Assembly: GCA_043762265.1 (NCBI GenBank)
Contig: JAYUMV010000412.1
Coordinates: 1 to 6,709, forward strand
DNA length: 6,709 bases
DNA from: JANXLO01 sp043762265
GTDB lineage: Bacteria > Armatimonadota > Chthonomonadetes > Chthonomonadales > Chthonomonadaceae
Direction of reading: 5' to 3'
A program made the translations under genes and the position numbers. Below, piece by piece: positions 1 through 5,702 of this stretch. Each line of letters begins with the position of its first letter. Within the stretch, counting starts at the first letter, position 1. A model generated the notes under the pieces. It saw nothing but the letters and a program-made list of their open reading frames with translations, did not search any database and had not been told where the DNA came from.

Positions 1-68
1 TTGGGGCGTTGGGAGGTCAGCGGACGCAGGCGCGTTCCTTCACCACCGGCCATGATGACAGCTTTCAT
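1..68 (-). CDS. Sugar-1-phosphate nucleotidyltransferase, N-terminal fragment (cut by window edge)
   Basis: Only the first 22 codons are present; the gene continues beyond base 1. The peptide begins MKAVIMAGGEGTRLRPLT. This is the N-terminal nucleotide-binding signature (AGGxGTRLxPLT) of the NTP_transferase family, which includes mannose-1-phosphate guanylyltransferase and glucose-1-phosphate thymidylyl-, uridylyl- and adenylyltransferases. Family members join a sugar-1-phosphate to an NTP in the cytoplasm, releasing pyrophosphate and making an NDP-sugar for glycans. Which sugar and nucleotide are used cannot be decided from 22 residues. The start is the ATG at 68-66 (minus), and the motif begins directly after it, as usual for the family. 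A G-run (GGGGG) lies just upstream as a weak ribosome site. The 185 bp separating it from the membrane-protein gene make its own promoter possible, but I cannot point to one. Confidence 0.9.
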   Translation of the reverse strand, partial: MKAVIMAGGEGTRLRPLTSQRP

Positions 69-238
69 AAAGACCCCCGTTCCAGGCGATGTGGGTTGCA
101 GTAGCGGCAACGTCGCCTTCTATTTCACTGATATTTGAATGTACCCACCTGATGCGATGCTTCCCTATTCGCCCTCACAAGCAAGCCTCCCTGCTTCCTC
201 TTAAAAAAACGCGCCGAACCAGGGAAAGTTTCCGTGAA

Positions 239-254
239 ATCTCCTTGTGGAGAT
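239..254 (-). terminator. Small hairpin at the stop of the membrane-protein gene
   Basis: ATCTCC-ACAA-GGAGAT on the minus strand forms a 6-bp stem with a 4-base loop. It begins inside the TGA stop of the 254-721 gene. Only three T residues follow it, so termination is uncertain. A run of seven T lies further downstream (about 205-211) without a clear stem before it. The rest of the 69-253 gap shows no convincing gene. Confidence 0.25.
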
Positions 255-721
255 CAAACCTCCTCCTTTTTACTCGTTTTCTCCCCGATTCCAAACCGTT
301 CCAACGCTCCGAAAAGCACCAGACTGCCACCGAGAAGGGCCACGAAGACGCCCGCCTGGGGTGCAAAACGCATCAGGGGCACTAGCAGGCAGACAGCCGC
401 AGAGGTGATCTGAAGGAGAGCCCAGCGAGAACGGCTGTGCGGATTGGGCACGACCAGCAGGCTAATCCCGCAGAGGACGGCGCAAAACGTCAGCGGCCAA
501 TGCAGAGGCAGATCGAAACCTTTGACAGGAAGGTCGGGCGGCACCTTCAAGATCAGAAGGGATGGCATGGATTGGAGCAGTTTTTGCTCGACCGGCTGCC
601 GTTTCCAGGTCAGAAACAGGCTGGCGACACAGAGGATCATCCCTGCCAGCGTCGCAATTTCGGCGCGGGTCAGGAAGGGGCGTTTGCGTACGGATAGGGA
701 CTTGTCGGGCTCCAGGTTCAC
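254..721 (-). CDS. Four-helix integral membrane protein of unknown function
   Basis: This 155-aa protein has four hydrophobic segments, at about residues 20-39, 74-92, 99-117 and 122-140. A basic N-terminus (VRKR at 11-14) and a charged C-terminal tail (EKTSKKEEV) suggest that both ends are cytoplasmic. The first loop (about 40-73) would then be outside and the 93-98 turn (NPHSRS) inside. No enzymatic motif is visible and I do not recognise the family. The start is GTG at 721-719. An in-frame TAG four codons upstream excludes a longer protein, and the next ATG (residue 28) would remove half of helix 1. No good Shine-Dalgarno precedes this GTG. Instead, an 8-codon upstream ORF with its own AGGAG ends in a GTGA overlap with it, so translation may be coupled. 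The gene lies just after a palindromic repeat that separates it from the sulfurtransferase. The alternating hydrophobic and charged pattern makes it a credible gene; function is unknown. Confidence 0.75.
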   Translation of the reverse strand: MNLEPDKSLSVRKRPFLTRAEIATLAGMILCVASLFLTWKRQPVEQKLLQSMPSLLILKVPPDLPVKGFDLPLHWPLTFCAVLCGISLLVVPNPHSRSRWALLQITSAAVCLLVPLMRFAPQAGVFVALLGGSLVLFGALERFGIGEKTSKKEEV

Positions 722-744
722 AGTCTCGTTTTTCTACGACACAC
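718..744 (-). CDS. Possible 8-codon leader ORF coupled to the membrane-protein gene
   Basis: On the minus strand AGGAG is followed, 7 bases on, by GTG TGT CGT AGA AAA ACG AGA CTG TGA. This would encode an 8-residue basic peptide (MCRRKTRL). Its TGA overlaps the GTG start of the 155-aa membrane protein as GTGA. The main gene lacks a good Shine-Dalgarno of its own, so ribosomes finishing this ORF could restart there. It could equally be chance, because an ORF this short has little statistical weight. The AGGAG also sits in a short GGCA...TGCC inverted repeat (747-760). Confidence 0.25.
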   Translation of the reverse strand: MCRRKTRL

Positions 745-770
745 AGGCAAACTCCTGCCGGATTTTTCTA

Positions 771-932
771 TTCCCTCCCTCTCTTTAAGAAGGCGGGCAA
801 CCTCCCCCTGGCCCCCTCCTTGCGAAGGAGGGGGAATCTAATCCTCTCCCTCCCTTTAAGAAATCCTTCACGCGGAAGTGAAGGATTTGGAGTGCCCGAA
901 GGGCTTCCTTTTAAGGAGGGCCGAGGTGGGGG
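771..932. repeat. Palindromic interspersed repeat (REP/MITE-like), non-autonomous
   Basis: About 160 bp built from CCCTCC/GGAGGG modules. It contains a perfect 10-bp stem with a GCG loop (812-834) and a perfect 11-bp stem with a 6-base loop (861-888, AAATCCTTCAC / GTGAAGGATTT). A short GCCC-GAA-GGGC hairpin lies at 894-904. A CCCTCC...CTTTAAGAA module occurs twice in direct orientation, ending near 789 and 863. The flanks are imperfect inverted repeats: 801-821 (CCTCCCCCTGGCC...) against 913-932 (...GGCCGAGGTGGGGG). No transposase is encoded. This composition and palindromic make-up match interspersed REP-type elements seen in many bacterial genomes, though copy number cannot be judged from one copy. 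It covers the 3' end of the sulfurtransferase gene and supplies its stop codon. Its hairpins could also terminate or stabilise that mRNA. The exact boundaries are estimates. Confidence 0.7.
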
Positions 933-1846
933 CATTCGACCGGGAGGTCGGCACGTTCGGCCCATTCGTTCCACGAGCCATCGTAGTTGGTAAGGCGCGG
1001 GAAACCCAGGAGGGAGAGAACAAACAGCGCGGAGGTGGCTGCAACGCCGCCGTTGCAGTAGGCGACGATGCGATTCTCCGGCCGTGCGCCCGTCTCTGCT
1101 ACGATCAACAGGAGTTCCGGGGTGGTTCGCAGCGTGCCGTCCGACTGAAAGAAGGCCTCCCGAGGCAGATGTTTCGCGCCGGGCAGATGTCCGCCGCGTG
1201 CGCCACGGCGGATGCGGCCGCTGTACTGCCCTGCATCGCGTGCATCCAGCAACAAAACTCCCTCTGTATGCAGCAGGCCCAGCACCTCTTCCGCCGTCGC
1301 ACGCCACTCTGGCTGTAAATGGGGGCTGAAAACGGCCGGTGAGTAGTGCGGAACCTCCGCTGTCGTCGGCCTCCCCTCCCCAGTCCATTTAGCCCATCCT
1401 CCGTTCAGGACCCGCACGTTTGTATGCCCGTAGGTGCGCAACACCCACCAGAGGCGGGTGGCGAACTGCGATGCAGGGTGCGCGTCGTATACGACGATCT
1501 CATGCTCGTCTCCGATCCCAGCCGCTTCCAGTACGTGCCGGATTTTACGGGCTCCTGCGATTTGAGCCGCGATCGGGTCGTTCAAATCGACGATGTCACG
1601 GGTCCAGTCGAGATAGACGGCTCCGGGAATATGTGCGGCGGCGTACTCCTCTTGCGCACCCGAATAGACGGCGGTCTGCGCGCCGTCCTCCTGTAGCTGC
1701 GTGCGCACATAGCCCCGCATATCTACCACGCGTAAGTTCGGCGTATGCCTCTGCAGCGCAGACGCCAATTCCGCTGTTTCGATCAGATGCAGGGTGCGCC
1801 GCCTCGTCTGCTCCTCCTCTGCTCTCTCCCCTGCCTGTAGATCCAT
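911..1846 (-). CDS. Two-domain sulfurtransferase (thiosulfate / 3-mercaptopyruvate sulfurtransferase, rhodanese family)
   Basis: This cytoplasmic enzyme transfers sulfane sulfur from thiosulfate or 3-mercaptopyruvate to a thiophilic acceptor such as cyanide or a thiol, through a cysteine persulfide. The 311 residues hold two rhodanese domains. The N-terminal, non-catalytic one spans about 20-155 (VVDMRG 40-45, HIPGAVYLDW 72-81, NGGWAKW 148-154) and has Asp121 where a catalytic Cys would lie. The catalytic one spans about 180-304 (LLLDARD 198-204, GHLPGAKHLP 219-228, then the active-site loop CNGGVAA with Cys264, and YDGSWNEW 288-295). The CNGGVAA loop differs from the CRKGVT of classical rhodaneses and the CGSGVT of mercaptopyruvate enzymes, so the donor is not fixed by motif. 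The ATG at 1846 has AGGAGG five bases upstream, giving about 17 residues before the usual domain start. The familiar C-terminal DLPVE is followed by CPHLGPP and TAA, encoded by the inserted palindromic repeat. The catalytic fold looks intact, so the gene is probably functional. Confidence 0.93.
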   Translation of the reverse strand: MDLQAGERAEEEQTRRRTLHLIETAELASALQRHTPNLRVVDMRGYVRTQLQEDGAQTAVYSGAQEEYAAAHIPGAVYLDWTRDIVDLNDPIAAQIAGARKIRHVLEAAGIGDEHEIVVYDAHPASQFATRLWWVLRTYGHTNVRVLNGGWAKWTGEGRPTTAEVPHYSPAVFSPHLQPEWRATAEEVLGLLHTEGVLLLDARDAGQYSGRIRRGARGGHLPGAKHLPREAFFQSDGTLRTTPELLLIVAETGARPENRIVAYCNGGVAATSALFVLSLLGFPRLTNYDGSWNEWAERADLPVECPHLGPP

Positions 1847-1850
1847 GTGA

Positions 1851-1857
1851 TCCTCCT
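1851..1857 (-). promoter_or_regulatory. Strong ribosome binding site of the sulfurtransferase
   Basis: AGGAGGA on the minus strand lies five bases before the ATG at 1846. It supports this upstream start even though it adds a charged N-terminal extension (about residues 1-17) before the first rhodanese domain. Confidence 0.8.
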
Positions 1858-1919
1858 GAAAAAATGAAAAACTTTTGTGTTGGGCCGTTAAACCAGGCCG
1901 AAATCCAAGATTAAGAATA

Positions 1920-1961
1920 CAAACGCCCCTTTAGCGCAGTCTGCGGATAAAGAGGCGTTTG
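1920..1961 (-). terminator. Long hairpin terminator after the XRE-TPR gene
   Basis: An extended stem: 1920-1927 pairs with 1954-1961 (CAAACGCC / GGCGTTTG, 8 bp). One mismatch follows, then 1929-1933 with 1948-1952 (5 bp), then 1935-1938 with 1942-1945 around a 3-base loop. On the minus strand it comes about 40 bases after the TAA of the 2000-4003 gene and is followed by the T-rich GTATTCTTAATCTT. It probably ends that transcript. The sulfurtransferase downstream would then need its own promoter in about 1858-1919, where I see no clear consensus. Confidence 0.65.
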
Positions 1962-1999
1962 CGATGCCCAGAGGAAAAGAAGGCCTTCGCTTGCGTGCG

Positions 2000-4003
2000 T
2001 TAGTGGCCCTTTCCATTCTGCTTTTTGAGGAGAGGCGGCGTCGGAAGCGGAACCTGCAGCCAACGTGCGCTTTCTAGGAGGAGGGTGGTCTCCTGACGAT
2101 CTCCTTCAGAGAGAGCAAACTGAGAGAGTTTTGCGAAGACATCCGCTACTTCCGGATGGCGCTGTTGGAAGTGAACGGCTTCCGACTGCGTCAGCGTAGC
2201 CAGCATCCGCGTCAATGTCTGCGCCGCGTCTCGGATGGAGGCAAAACCTTCTCCAGGGCCAAGGCGTGTAGCCCGCAGCGTTCCTTCCATATAAAGAGCC
2301 TGCCACTCCAGGAAGGGCAGATGGACCCGTCGGCCTGCAAACAGACGCGGCAGATCGATCTCCGGAGAGAGCATCAGCGCTGGCAGATGGTTCGCGTCTT
2401 CTCCCAGCAGTCTTTGCAGGCTGACACCGCCTTCGGAGGTCAGTTCCAAGGCGGAATGGGCTTCCCGCTCAGCTGCCTCGCCGTCTTCCTGGCGGAAATG
2501 GCAACGCGCGAGGGCAAGATGCACAGAGACCTGTTCAGCAACGGAGTCGGCTTTGGTGGCGAACTCCATCGCCATCCCGGCTTCTGCGAATGCCTGCCGA
2601 AGCGCCTCATGGGCGCCAGTGGTGTTGCCGTCCTTACGGAGATCCTCCTCTTTGCGCAGGAAAGCACGGGATCGCAATTCTCTAATTTGAGCGATTTCGC
2701 GTGCTCGTCTCGAGGATTTGGCCTCGTCCAGCGCTTCCTGGGTATAGTCCAGGGTATCGCCCCACTGCCCCGCCGCCAGATAGGTCTCTGCAAGGGCCAT
2801 GCAGGCGAGAATAGTCGGGCGGGCGGAACGTACTTTGTTGGCGATCCGCAGCGCGGCACGTGCATTTTCTTTCGCGCTGTCCAGATGTCCCAGCGTCACC
2901 AACACCTCGGCCAGCAATGCTCGGGCTATGCTGAGGCGGCTCTCATCTTCAAACAAGAATCCGGCCAGAACGGAAGCGAGTTCGAGGCGTTGTTTGGCCT
3001 CGCCGATGCGCCCCATCAGGGTGCAGCACTGCGCGATCTCAACGATGGATTCCAGGAATGCATCGGCTTTACGCTCGGTGGTGGCCTGTTGCAGGCAGCG
3101 ACTCCAGAGCATGATCGCCTCTTCATAATGCCCTGCCGCCCGCACGATATCCGCAATGTTCCCAATCAAGGAGAGCAGCGCTTCCGAACTACGCTTTTCA
3201 GGTTCGATTTTTTCGAGATATTCGGCTGCCCGGCAGAAACTCTTGAGCGCTCCAGCGTGGTCGTGCTGTCGGAAAGAGAGCATTCCCATCTCGAGGTGCG
3301 TGCGGTAGAGCACGTTCGGATCGTGCCCTAAGGCCAACTCGTCGAGATAGCCTCGGGCCGTATCGAAACTACCCTGATGCAGATAGGCATCGGCGAGCGC
3401 GAGGGTCAGCATCTGATGATTCTCTTCCGAGTTTTCACTCTGGAAAATATCACGGGATGTCAGGAAGTTCTGTTCGGCGCCAGCAAAGTCGCTCTCTTCC
3501 ACTTTCAAACAGGCCAGTTTATAGAGGGCAATGGCCTCCTGTTTCGCGTTCCCGGTAGCGCGTGTGAGGGCAAGGATCTGTTCCAGGGAGGAGCGGTAGG
3601 CGGCGCGGTCGCGTTGCGGATGGCTTTGAGCCGTCGCGAGCGTCATCAGTTGTTTGAGTTCCATTCCGATTCGGTTGCGGGATGCGGGCTCCGCTCCGCC
3701 GGAGTTCAAAACGGAGATGCCTCCCTCGGGGGAGGGTTGATCTGCGGGCAGGCCGAACGCGGAGCGACCATCCTTTTCAGGGTCGAAGAAATCGGTGTGG
3801 ACGCGCGTTACCGCCGCGATACGTTCGATCAAATCCGGGGGAATCGAGGTGATTCCCCGCACGTACTGATAGATCATCGAAGGCTTCGTCTCACAGGCCT
3901 GAGCCAACTCTTTGAGAGAGAGGCCGGACTGGGTGGCAGCGACCTTGATTCTTTCCCCGACACGTGCCCGTTTTTCGGGCGTGTTGAGTTTTGCTTGTCT
4001 CAC
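2000..4003 (-). CDS. XRE-family helix-turn-helix protein with long TPR solenoid
   Basis: This 667-aa protein is a probable cytoplasmic regulator. Residues about 13-74 form an XRE/Cro-type helix-turn-helix: GERIKVAATQSGLSLKELAQ, then a recognition region near 39-48 (TKPSMIYQYV), ending in VHTDFFDP, a typical end for these domains. A Gly/Pro/Ser linker (about 78-110) follows; its DNA carries a 6-bp CCTCCC/GGGAGG hairpin (3720-3735). From about 150 to 525 come repeated helix pairs with TPR character (A-x-x-L-A-x-x-Y/H...G-x-x-x-x-A). Examples start near 157, 198, 235, 275, 315, 357, 397 and 486, and a more diverged pair lies near 615-650. There is no signal peptide or membrane segment. HTH plus TPR resembles RRNPP-type peptide-sensing regulators in plan but is about twice as long, so a peptide ligand is only a guess. 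The GTG start at 4003 has AAAGGAG upstream. Hairpin terminators on both sides suggest a monocistronic unit. The TPR array could instead bind a protein partner. Confidence 0.88.
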   Translation of the reverse strand: MRQAKLNTPEKRARVGERIKVAATQSGLSLKELAQACETKPSMIYQYVRGITSIPPDLIERIAAVTRVHTDFFDPEKDGRSAFGLPADQPSPEGGISVLNSGGAEPASRNRIGMELKQLMTLATAQSHPQRDRAAYRSSLEQILALTRATGNAKQEAIALYKLACLKVEESDFAGAEQNFLTSRDIFQSENSEENHQMLTLALADAYLHQGSFDTARGYLDELALGHDPNVLYRTHLEMGMLSFRQHDHAGALKSFCRAAEYLEKIEPEKRSSEALLSLIGNIADIVRAAGHYEEAIMLWSRCLQQATTERKADAFLESIVEIAQCCTLMGRIGEAKQRLELASVLAGFLFEDESRLSIARALLAEVLVTLGHLDSAKENARAALRIANKVRSARPTILACMALAETYLAAGQWGDTLDYTQEALDEAKSSRRAREIAQIRELRSRAFLRKEEDLRKDGNTTGAHEALRQAFAEAGMAMEFATKADSVAEQVSVHLALARCHFRQEDGEAAEREAHSALELTSEGGVSLQRLLGEDANHLPALMLSPEIDLPRLFAGRRVHLPFLEWQALYMEGTLRATRLGPGEGFASIRDAAQTLTRMLATLTQSEAVHFQQRHPEVADVFAKLSQFALSEGDRQETTLLLESARWLQVPLPTPPLLKKQNGKGH

Positions 4004-4009
4004 ACTAGG

Positions 4010-4016
4010 CTCCTTT
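4010..4016 (-). promoter_or_regulatory. Ribosome binding site fixing the GTG start of the XRE-TPR gene
   Basis: AAAGGAG on the minus strand sits six bases before the GTG at 4003-4001. It supports this start over internal ATG codons, which would remove the helix-turn-helix domain. Confidence 0.75.
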
Positions 4017-4023
4017 ATTTCGC

Positions 4024-4034
4024 CGCGATTCGCG
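4024..4034. promoter_or_regulatory. Palindrome upstream of the XRE-TPR gene, possible operator
   Basis: CGCGATTCGCG is an 11-base palindrome with a single central base. It lies 21 bases before the GTG start, directly upstream of the Shine-Dalgarno. XRE-type regulators often bind palindromes near their own promoters, so autoregulation is possible. Nothing in the sequence proves binding, and GC-rich short palindromes arise by chance. Confidence 0.25.
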
Positions 4035-4384
4035 ATACGAAAAATCTAACATTTGTATTTTTGAACACAGGCATTCCTAAATATTTGCAGTTCCATATAA
4101 GATGCCTTGAGGAGCCGATCCACTTCACAGCGGACGCGTCACCAACGGCCCTGTACTCCCATAGGCAATGACAGGCCTTAAAATAGACTGCCACCTACGA
4201 AAGAGCACGGATCCATTTAAGCACGGTGCCACCGCAGAACGCCGGGAATACAGGATATTATACTATAATTTGCGAAAATACCTCGTAATAAGGCGTCAAA
4301 AACAGCCTGCCGCTCATAATCCGCTGCCATGCCGAGGGTCGGCGCATGCCCAGAGGGGAGAGCAAGGCCGACCTGAGGAGAGAA
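4035..4384. other. Non-coding gap between the PhyH terminator and the XRE-TPR gene
   Basis: I see no credible gene on either strand here; open frames are short, lack ribosome sites or mirror neighbouring genes. Two AT-rich patches stand out. One is 4037-4100, next to the XRE-TPR gene and its likely promoter zone, though no good -35/-10 pair is visible. The other is 4255-4300, which contains the perfect 13-base palindrome ATTATA-C-TATAAT (4257-4269). That palindrome presents a TATAAT -10 element on both strands but has no convincing -35 at the right spacing. The length leaves room for a small RNA or a long 5' leader; neither can be shown from sequence alone. Confidence 0.5.
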
Positions 4385-4424
4385 GCACAACAGGGGTAGA
4401 GGAGAAACGTTACCCCTGTTGCGC
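4385..4424 (-). terminator. Strong hairpin terminator after the dioxygenase gene
   Basis: Arms 4385-4398 and 4411-4424 (GCACAACAGGGGTA / TACCCCTGTTGCGC) form a 14-bp stem with a 12-base loop, starting 22 bases after the TGA of the dioxygenase. One position is an A-C mismatch in a plus-strand transcript but a permitted G-U pair in a minus-strand transcript. This fits use as a terminator for the minus-strand operon. TTCTCTCC follows instead of a clean T run. A competing small hairpin (CGCTG-GAC-CAGCG, 4422-4434) overlaps the foot of the stem. Confidence 0.7.
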
Positions 4425-4445
4425 TGGACCAGCGTTGTGGCACGT

Positions 4446-5222
4446 TCAGATTCCCATGCGGGTGAGGACGCCCTCGAAGGCGACATCGACGCTGTCGTCG
4501 TTGCAGAGATAGCGCCAGAGCTTGGCGCGCTGTACGTTTTCCGCCCGATCCTGTTCCCCGTGCCAGCGGTGCGGCATGGTATTGAGCAGGCGACGAACCT
4601 CCGGGGAGTTATAACCCTCGGTGTTGAAGAGACCGCGCTGTTCCTCCCCGGCTCGCAGGCGCAGCTTGAACATATAGCGTGTGTCGTCGGTAAAGTTGGG
4701 TTGGGCGCCGTGCCAGAGAGCCTGATGCAGGAAACCGATGGTCCCGGCTTTCCCTGCAAGTTGGCGCTGCCCGACGATGTTTTTATAGCGTCCGATGCTG
4801 AGGTTGCTGGTGCGGCGCAGATGAGAGCCAGGCAGAACGATCGTTGGCCCCATCTCCTTCGGCGCATCGTGGGAGAAGTACATGGCCTGCACATCGAAGG
4901 CGAACGGACGGGCGTCGATGATCGAGTCGGCATGCCATACCTGCGCCCCATGTTGCTGCGGGCCTACCACATGCAACGCGGAGTGATCGTAGATCGGATT
5001 CCGCCCGACGAGGCTCTGCAAGATTCCTTTGACCTGCGGAAGCTCGAACACCTCGTGGATGGCGTCGCCTTTGTCCCAGTAGCCGTTGCCTGCCTGTTGC
5101 TCCGCATAGACTCGTTCATTCAGTTCCTGGGGGATAAAGCCGTCGAACAGCAGAAAACCGTCCAGCACGAACTGTGCCATCTGTTTGGCCGTTAGAAGAT
5201 GCTCTTTTGCAACGCCGCTCAT
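4446..5222 (-). CDS. PhyH-family Fe(II)/2-oxoglutarate-dependent dioxygenase
   Basis: This 258-aa cytoplasmic oxygenase resembles phytanoyl-CoA dioxygenase. Such enzymes use Fe(II), O2 and 2-oxoglutarate to hydroxylate an organic substrate, releasing succinate and CO2. The metal-binding facial triad is visible: His97-x-Asp99 in VWHADS and the distal His171 in ALWHGAQPN. Arg182 (TRYMFKLRL), 11 residues after that His, fits the 2-oxoglutarate carboxylate-binding Arg. GPTIVLPGSH (125-134) is the characteristic PhyH segment before the distal half. The N-terminal FVLDGFLLFDGFIP (18-31) is the usual family opening. Length is typical. The substrate cannot be inferred; bacterial members act on very diverse small molecules. 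The ATG at 5222 overlaps the TGA of the upstream 95-aa gene as ATGA, with AAGGTGG as ribosome site, so the two are surely co-transcribed and probably translationally coupled. A strong hairpin ends the unit. Confidence 0.92.
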   Translation of the reverse strand: MSGVAKEHLLTAKQMAQFVLDGFLLFDGFIPQELNERVYAEQQAGNGYWDKGDAIHEVFELPQVKGILQSLVGRNPIYDHSALHVVGPQQHGAQVWHADSIIDARPFAFDVQAMYFSHDAPKEMGPTIVLPGSHLRRTSNLSIGRYKNIVGQRQLAGKAGTIGFLHQALWHGAQPNFTDDTRYMFKLRLRAGEEQRGLFNTEGYNSPEVRRLLNTMPHRWHGEQDRAENVQRAKLWRYLCNDDSVDVAFEGVLTRMGI

Positions 5223-5506
5223 GATAGTTCCACCTTTCTTTCCAGAACGTACTCGTAGGGCAGATGCCCGGTCTCATGCTCTTTGCCGTAAGCGTAGTAA
5301 GGCAGCGTCGGCACGGATATCACGAACCAACCGTCCCGCATGGCTGCCAGTACGGAGCGATAAGGAGGTTTATCTTCATCTCCGGACTGCATCTGCCGCT
5401 CTTCCTCGGGCTTCGCGCCGTCGTAGAGCGCCCAGGCGATCGTCTGCGCATCCAGGTCCGGGTGCGTCAGGTGCAGAATCAGAATCTGCTGTCGTATAGT
5501 ACTCAA
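5219..5506 (-). CDS. Small protein of unknown family, co-operonic with the PhyH dioxygenase
   Basis: This 95-aa soluble protein has no signal peptide or membrane helix. I do not recognise the family. Visible features are a helical N-terminus (STIRQQILILHLTHPDLDA), a WALYDG segment (25-30), an acidic stretch (EEERQMQSGDEDK, 34-46), PPYRSVLAAMRDGWFVISVP (47-66) and a Tyr-rich end (YYAYGKEHETGHLPYEYVLERK). Its PPY-x-SVL-x-AM-x-DGW-x-V-x-x-P pattern looks like a compact alpha/beta fold. It lacks Cys and any metal-site pattern; His12, His15, His77 and His81 are scattered. The gene starts at TTG (5506-5504), with AAAGGAG 11 bases upstream, a longer spacing than usual. No in-frame ATG exists before residue 39, which would discard the conserved-looking first third. 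It overlaps the dioxygenase gene by 4 bases, suggesting a functional partner such as an accessory subunit or regulator of that enzyme. That role is inferred only from linkage. Confidence 0.8.
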   Translation of the reverse strand: MSTIRQQILILHLTHPDLDAQTIAWALYDGAKPEEERQMQSGDEDKPPYRSVLAAMRDGWFVISVPTLPYYAYGKEHETGHLPYEYVLERKVELS

Positions 5507-5517
5507 TCGCTTGTTCT

Positions 5518-5524
5518 CTCCTTT
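5518..5524 (-). promoter_or_regulatory. Ribosome binding site supporting the TTG start of the 95-aa gene
   Basis: AAAGGAG on the minus strand is the only good Shine-Dalgarno before the frame opens. TTG at 5506 is the first start codon after it, at an 11-base spacing. The distance and the rare start codon suggest modest translation. Confidence 0.55.
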
Positions 5525-5556
5525 GATCTCGGTTCTCTCAGGGCAGCGTCGAACCT

Positions 5557-5584
5557 ACGATATCGTCAATATCTTACCTGTAAA
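5557..5584 (-). promoter_or_regulatory. Candidate sigma-70-type promoter with overlapping inverted repeat, for the 95-aa/PhyH operon
   Basis: On the minus strand TTTACA (5584-5579, five of six matches to TTGACA) is followed after 16 bases by TATCGT (5562-5557, four of six matches to TATAAT). Transcription would start near 5550, leaving a leader of about 45 bases. An inverted repeat GATAT-N5-ATATC (5559-5573) overlaps the -10 and spacer and could be an operator. The match is moderate and was found by eye. Confidence 0.35.
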
Positions 5585-5687
5585 AGTGGGATGCGAAAGC
5601 GGAGCGTTCGTAAAAATGGCGCCTGTGGACCTCTCAGCGGTTAGAGGCGATTTTCGTCCTGATAGTTTCAATTCCTGACTGATTTCA

Positions 5688-5694
5688 AGAGGAG
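5688..5694 (+). promoter_or_regulatory. Ribosome binding site of the 26-codon micro-ORF
   Basis: AGAGGAG lies eight bases before the GTG at 5703 and decides that start. An in-frame TGA at 5676-5678 excludes a longer frame. Confidence 0.6.
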
Positions 5695-5702
5695 TTTCCA
5701 CC

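Noticed and set aside
142..195. Possible 17-codon GTG ORF after a GGAGG on the minus strand, upstream of the nucleotidyltransferase
   Set aside because: The peptide (VRANREASHQVGTFKYQ) has no feature, no overlap with a neighbour and no coupling geometry. A Shine-Dalgarno plus a short frame is expected by chance.
771..932. CRISPR array or insertion sequence as an explanation for the repeated palindromes
   Set aside because: There is no regular repeat-spacer spacing and no transposase frame. The structure fits a small non-autonomous palindromic repeat.
768..1388. 206-codon minus-strand frame through the repeat and the sulfurtransferase
   Set aside because: Out of frame with the two-domain rhodanese. 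Its low-complexity PLLRKEGARGR-like end is just a translation of the palindromic repeat.
1964..1974. ATGCCCAGAGG shared with 4346-4356, each near a hairpin
   Set aside because: Only 11 bases are identical, with loose similarity beyond. The two copies lie on different sides of their hairpins relative to transcription, so chance is the better explanation.
2156..3331. 391-codon open frame on the plus strand
   Set aside because: It lies wholly antisense to the XRE-TPR gene, has no domain pattern and no convincing ribosome site, and mirrors that gene's codon structure. It is a shadow frame.
4419..5195. 258-codon open frame on the plus strand opposite the PhyH gene
   Set aside because: The minus strand carries the complete Fe(II)/2-oxoglutarate motif set and a strong operon context. 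The plus-strand frame is an antisense by-product.
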